From: Prevotella sp.
GTDB taxonomy: Bacteria > Bacteroidota > Bacteroidia > Bacteroidales > Bacteroidaceae
Assembly (NCBI GenBank): GCA_021203705.1
Contig: JAJQAR010000219.1
Coordinates: 1 to 10,508 of the forward strand
Length of the DNA stretch: 10,508 nt
Reading direction: 5' to 3'
A model generated the notes under the pieces. The model did not search any database and was not told where the DNA came from. It was given only the letters and a program-made list of their open reading frames with translations. This document shows, one piece after another, positions 7,099 to 10,508 of the stretch. Each line of letters begins with the position of its first letter. Position 1 is the first letter of the stretch. The translations under genes and the position numbers were made by a program.

Positions 7099-8400
7099 AT
7101 GGAAGAAGCGAAATTGACAGAAGCGAATACCGAAGAGAAAGTTGAGGGCGGCAGGTTCAAGGGCGACATGGTGATCTGGATTGTGTTTTTCCTTCTCTGT
7201 ATCGTGAGCATAATCGAGGTTTTCAGCTCTTCAAGCGGCTTGGCATCCAAAAGCGGCAACTATCTCAAACCGATATTGAAGCATTGCTGGCTCTTGGTTG
7301 TCGGTGTTATTGCCATGATTTGCACTATGAACATTAAGTGCAAGTATTTCAAGGTTATAACTCCCTTTGCACTGTTCTTTTCGTTCATCGGTCTTATAGC
7401 GGTGCTTTGTCTCGGTGAGACTACCAACGGCTCGCAGCGTTGGCTATCGCTGTTGGGTATCCAGTTTCAACCGTCAGAATTGGCGAAGGGGGCGTTGATA
7501 CTTGCCACTGTGCAGATATTGAGTGCCATGCAGACACCTAACGGTGCTGATAAGCGTGCTTTGAGGTACATTCTCATTGTATGTGCCTTTATCATACCGC
7601 TCATCATGCTTGAGAACCTCTCCACCGCCGCACTGCTTAGCTTAGTTGTGCTTTTGCTGATGTTCATAGGAAAAGTGCCGCTTGCTCAATTGGGCAAGCT
7701 GTTGGGTGCGGTGATGATTATAATCCTTTTCGTATTGGGTATGATAATGGTTGTCGGTAAGGACAAGACAGAGGTTGCTGTGAACGACAAAAAAAGTATG
7801 ACGGAACAGGTGGAGAAAACCAAGGAGAGCTCTTTTAGCAAGATATTCCACCGTGCCGACACATGGAAGTCACGTATGGTGCATTTCCTTGATCATAAGG
7901 AAGTGCCACCAGAGGAGGTAGATATCAACGGCAAGGATATGCAGACGGCGCACTCGAAAATTGCTATTGTATCATCCAATCTCGTGGGTAAAGGACCGGG
8001 AAATTCTGTGGAGCGCGATTTCCTGCCGCAGGCGTTCTCTGATTTTATCTATGCGATAATCATCGAGGAAACGGGCATTGTGGGGGCTTTCGTCGTATGT
8101 TTTTTGTATATAATACTGCTCTTTCGCACGGCAACGATAGCTAACCGTTGTGTGAATACGTTCCCCGCATTGCTGATTATGGGTTTTTCTTTGCTGCTTG
8201 TAATTCAGGCAATGTTCAACATGGCAGTGGCAGTAGGGCTCGTGCCTGTAACAGGTCAACCATTACCTCTTATAAGTAAGGGAGGAACATCCACAATAGT
8301 AAACTGTGTGTATATCGGTGTTATCCTTAGCGTCAGCTACTCTGCAAAGAAAAAAGATGAGGAGGACAAAGAGGTAGCTCTCGAAACAATAACGGAATAA
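7099..8400 (+). CDS. ftsW: FtsW, SEDS-family septal peptidoglycan glycosyltransferase
   Basis: FtsW is an integral membrane SEDS protein that polymerises lipid II into glycan strands at the septum, paired with FtsI. The protein has 433 residues. A short charged N-terminus is followed by about ten membrane segments, the first at roughly 24-42. Visible family segments are NGSQRWLSLLGIQFQPSELAK (split 110-119 and 120-130), the large extracytoplasmic loop at about 220-312, LPQAFSDFIYAIIIEETG (309-326) with D315 at the place of the proposed catalytic Asp, and the signature VPVTGQPLPLISKGGTS (382-398). The C-terminal tail is charged and cytoplasmic. The ATG at 7099 is 33 bases after murD, in an A/T-rich leader. 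FKGDMVIW near the N-terminus resembles the usual start of Bacteroidota FtsW, which supports this start. In related genomes murG usually follows; here a hairpin and gyrB do. Confidence 0.96.
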   Translation: MEEAKLTEANTEEKVEGGRFKGDMVIWIVFFLLCIVSIIEVFSSSSGLASKSGNYLKPILKHCWLLVVGVIAMICTMNIKCKYFKVITPFALFFSFIGLIAVLCLGETTNGSQRWLSLLGIQFQPSELAKGALILATVQILSAMQTPNGADKRALRYILIVCAFIIPLIMLENLSTAALLSLVVLLLMFIGKVPLAQLGKLLGAVMIIILFVLGMIMVVGKDKTEVAVNDKKSMTEQVEKTKESSFSKIFHRADTWKSRMVHFLDHKEVPPEEVDINGKDMQTAHSKIAIVSSNLVGKGPGNSVERDFLPQAFSDFIYAIIIEETGIVGAFVVCFLYIILLFRTATIANRCVNTFPALLIMGFSLLLVIQAMFNMAVAVGLVPVTGQPLPLISKGGTSTIVNCVYIGVILSVSYSAKKKDEEDKEVALETITE

Positions 8401-8446
8401 ATACAGAGTTTTAATAGTATAATAACGGCATTTTTTGCATCATTTT

Positions 8447-8500
8447 CCATAATTTTCAAATCGGCACTGCAACTTTCGCAGTGTCGATTTCTTATTATGG
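8447..8500. terminator. Long hairpin between ftsW and gyrB, probable bidirectional terminator
   Basis: An inner stem of 13 pairs joins 8458-8470 (AAATCGGCACTGC) to 8478-8490 (GCAGTGTCGATTT), with one G-T pair and a 7-base loop, AACTTTC. An outer stem of 7 pairs joins 8447-8453 (CCATAAT) to 8494-8500 (ATTATGG), across a small internal loop. The A-rich left flank and T-rich right flank suit factor-independent termination in both directions. It ends 47 bases beyond the ftsW stop on one side and directly abuts the gyrB stop codon on the other, which is the expected place for a shared terminator of convergent genes. The rest of the 100-base gap is A/T-rich, with a T run at 8431-8436, and shows no gene. 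Confidence 0.75.
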
Positions 8501-10474
8501 TTATGCATCAATATTTGCATACGTTGCGTTTCTTTCTATAAATGCACGGCGTGGCTCTACATCATCACCCATGAGCATGGAGAATATCTCATCTGCCTCT
8601 GCAGCATTCTCTATTGTAACCTGTTTGAGAAGACGTGTCTCTGGATTCATTGTGGTGTCCCAAAGTTGCTCCGGGTTCATCTCTCCAAGACCTTTATATC
8701 GCTGTGTGTGGATGTTCTTGCCATCGTCAATGCCATCACCATACTTATCCAAGAATGCCTGTCGCTGCTGGTCGGTATAGCAATACTCCTTTGCCTTGTT
8801 CTTGTAGGTACAAAGGTAAAGCGGTGGAGTGGCGATGTACAGATGACCGTCTTGTATTACTTTCGGCATGAAACGATAGAACAGTGTCATTATCAATGTG
8901 TCGATATGTGAACCGTCTACATCGGCATCAGTCATAATGATTATCTTGTCATAACGTAACTTGTCAATGTTTGCTTCCTTGTCACCTTCACCGTCAACAC
9001 CGAAGCGCACGCCTATACTCTGAATGATATTCATCACAGACTCACTCTCGAATACTTTGTGCCACATCACTTTTTCAACGTTAAGGATCTTACCTCTCAA
9101 AGGCAATATGGCTTGTGTGTAACGGTCACGCCCCTGTTTTGCCGAGCCGCCTGCGGAATCTCCCTCGACGAGGAATATCTCACATTCTTTCGGGTCTTTG
9201 TTTGAGCAGTCTGCCAACTTACCTGGCAGTCCTCCGCCCGTCATCGGGTTCTTCCTCTGTACGCTCTCACGTGCCTTACGTGCGGCGATACGTGCCGTTG
9301 CTGCAAGGATAACCTTATCGCAAATCAGTTTCGCCTCTTTCGGATGCTCCTCAAGGTAGTATGTAAGTGCTTCTGATACAGCCTGTCTTACTGCTCCCGT
9401 TACCTCACTGTTACCGAGTTTCGTCTTTGTCTGTCCCTCAAACTGTGGTTCGGCGACCTTGATTGAGATAACTGCCGTCAGTCCCTCACGGAAGTCCTCA
9501 CCGGCAATCTCTATCTTTGCTTTCTCTATCTGCTTGGATATTGTTTGGTCGTTATCAGCATATTTCTTCAAGGTATTTGTCAACGCCATCCTGAAACCAA
9601 CAAGATGTGTACCACCCTCAATGGTATTGATATTGTTCACATACGAGTGGATATTCTCACTGTAATCGGTGTTGTACATTATGGCGACCTCAATAGGCAG
9701 CCCCTGTTTCTCTGTTTTCAGATAAATGACATCATCAAACAGGTGGGTGCGGTGGCGGTCGACGTAACGCACAAACTCCTTTAAACCATCTTTGGCGTGG
9801 AACACTTCCTGACGTGTCTTGCCATCAATGTCAGGGCGCATGTCAGTAAGCGTAATTTTTATACCTGCGTTGAGGTATGCCAACTCACGCATACGTGTCG
9901 CTATGATATCGTATTTGTATTCGGTTGTAGTGAAAATACTGTTGTCAGGCCAAAACTGCTGACGGGTACCACGCTTGTCAGTTGTTCCTACCACCTTAAC
10001 AGGATATAGAGGTATTCCCTTTTCATATTCCTGCTGGTAAATCTTACCGTCACGGAATACCTGAGAAATCATTCGTTTTGAAAGGGCGTTGACACACGAT
10101 ACTCCTACACCGTGCAGACCTCCTGACACCTTGTAAGAACCCTTGTCAAACTTTCCTCCTGCGTGCAATACCGTCATTACTACTTCCAAAGCTGACTTAT
10201 GCAACTTCTTATGCTCGTCAACAGGTATGCCTCGACCATCATCCAAAACGGTGATGGAATTGTCCTCATTGATTGTTACCTCAATATTGGAGCAATAACC
10301 AGCCATTGCCTCGTCGATGGAGTTGTCAACAGTCTCGTTTACCAAGTGGTGCAGACCCTTCTCACTGATGTCTCCAATGTACATCGCAGGACGCTTGCGC
10401 ACTGCCTCAAGGCCTTCAAGCACTTGAATGTTTCTGGCCGAGTAATTGCCCTCATTAATGTGATTTTCTGTCAT
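8501..10474 (-). CDS. gyrB: GyrB, DNA gyrase subunit B
   Basis: GyrB is the ATPase subunit of gyrase, which works with GyrA to introduce negative supercoils. The protein has 657 residues and is complete. The GHKL ATPase domain has E47 in the NETVDNSIDE segment (46-55), DDGRGIP (78-84), GGLHGVG (118-124) and the QTK loop (348-350). The TOPRIM domain has EGDSAGG (437-443) and DADVDGSHI (516-524), followed by QRYKGLGEMNPEQLW (591-605). It lacks the long C-terminal insertion of the E. coli protein, as usual outside Proteobacteria. ParE is the alternative, but the start IQVLEGLEAVRKRPAMYIGD, the full TOPRIM context and the family-like C-terminus favour GyrB. Transcription runs towards the dcw genes. 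The start lies 20 bases after a Bacteroidota-type -7 element, so the leader is very short. No damage is seen. Confidence 0.95.
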   Translation of the reverse strand: MTENHINEGNYSARNIQVLEGLEAVRKRPAMYIGDISEKGLHHLVNETVDNSIDEAMAGYCSNIEVTINEDNSITVLDDGRGIPVDEHKKLHKSALEVVMTVLHAGGKFDKGSYKVSGGLHGVGVSCVNALSKRMISQVFRDGKIYQQEYEKGIPLYPVKVVGTTDKRGTRQQFWPDNSIFTTTEYKYDIIATRMRELAYLNAGIKITLTDMRPDIDGKTRQEVFHAKDGLKEFVRYVDRHRTHLFDDVIYLKTEKQGLPIEVAIMYNTDYSENIHSYVNNINTIEGGTHLVGFRMALTNTLKKYADNDQTISKQIEKAKIEIAGEDFREGLTAVISIKVAEPQFEGQTKTKLGNSEVTGAVRQAVSEALTYYLEEHPKEAKLICDKVILAATARIAARKARESVQRKNPMTGGGLPGKLADCSNKDPKECEIFLVEGDSAGGSAKQGRDRYTQAILPLRGKILNVEKVMWHKVFESESVMNIIQSIGVRFGVDGEGDKEANIDKLRYDKIIIMTDADVDGSHIDTLIMTLFYRFMPKVIQDGHLYIATPPLYLCTYKNKAKEYCYTDQQRQAFLDKYGDGIDDGKNIHTQRYKGLGEMNPEQLWDTTMNPETRLLKQVTIENAAEADEIFSMLMGDDVEPRRAFIERNATYANIDA

Positions 10475-10494
10475 CTTATTCTATTAATAGCGTG

Positions 10495-10502
10495 CAAAGG
10501 TA
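10495..10502 (-). promoter_or_regulatory. gyrB promoter, Bacteroidota -7 element
   Basis: On the minus strand this reads TACCTTTG, an exact match to the TAnnTTTG -7 element recognised by the primary sigma factor of Bacteroidota. Twenty bases separate it from the gyrB ATG, so the leader would be only about 13 to 16 bases. The -33 element (TTTG-like) would lie beyond the right edge of the window, so the promoter cannot be confirmed in full. The leader contains no Shine-Dalgarno sequence. Confidence 0.7.
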
Positions 10503-10508
10503 CAAAAA

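Noticed and set aside
8428..8439. A small GCA-T6-TGC hairpin after ftsW
   Set aside because: Three pairs around a T run are too weak to act as a terminator beside the much stronger hairpin at 8447-8500.
9833..9880. Arg at the GyrB position equal to E. coli K447, considered as a quinolone-resistance change
   Set aside because: R460 in ILPLRGK is a conservative residue that I recall as common in Bacteroidota GyrB, so it does not indicate acquired resistance. Its codon is actually near 9095, not at a damaged site.

Overview
The window is a continuous stretch of the division and cell-wall (dcw) cluster of a Bacteroidota bacterium, followed by a convergent DNA gyrase B gene. The likely order is Bacteroidales and the best guess is a Prevotella-like genus. 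The evidence for this is the gene order, the long (423-residue) MraY with an extra extracytoplasmic loop, the FtsI with C-terminal PASTA repeats, the FtsL-like small protein, the near absence of Shine-Dalgarno sequences, and a Bacteroidota-type -7 element (TAnnTTTG form) upstream of gyrB. Moderate GC content fits. The genus is inferred from remembered sequence resemblance, not from a search.

Layout on the + strand: the 3' end of rsmH (to 325), an ftsL-like gene (322-813), ftsI (806-2962), murE (2974-4425), mraY (4446-5717), murD (5734-7065, interrupted) and ftsW (7099-8400). The first three overlap and the rest are 11 to 33 bases apart, so they look like one transcription unit whose promoter lies upstream of the window. 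A 100-base gap with a long hairpin (8447-8500) separates ftsW from gyrB, which runs on the minus strand (10474-8501) from its own promoter at the right edge. No gap exceeds about 100 bases. No tRNA, rRNA, CRISPR, insertion sequence or phage gene was seen.

The genes form one pathway. MurD and MurE add D-Glu and meso-diaminopimelate to UDP-MurNAc-peptide in the cytoplasm. MraY moves the finished precursor onto the lipid carrier. FtsW polymerises the glycan and FtsI cross-links it at the septum, with the FtsL-like protein as the probable regulator of the FtsW-FtsI pair. RsmH is the usual first enzyme of the cluster and methylates 16S rRNA.

The one striking anomaly is in murD. An in-frame TAA at 6289-6291 sits exactly where MurD proteins have a conserved Tyr (DHxDRY), and the same frame continues with fully conserved MurD sequence to 7065. 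UAA is a normal stop here, since five other genes in the window end with it, so code reassignment is unlikely. A base-call error or a true nonsense mutation in an essential gene are the main explanations. A second oddity is that the cluster stops after ftsW: murG, murC, ftsQ, ftsA and ftsZ do not follow. No new multi-gene system was found.
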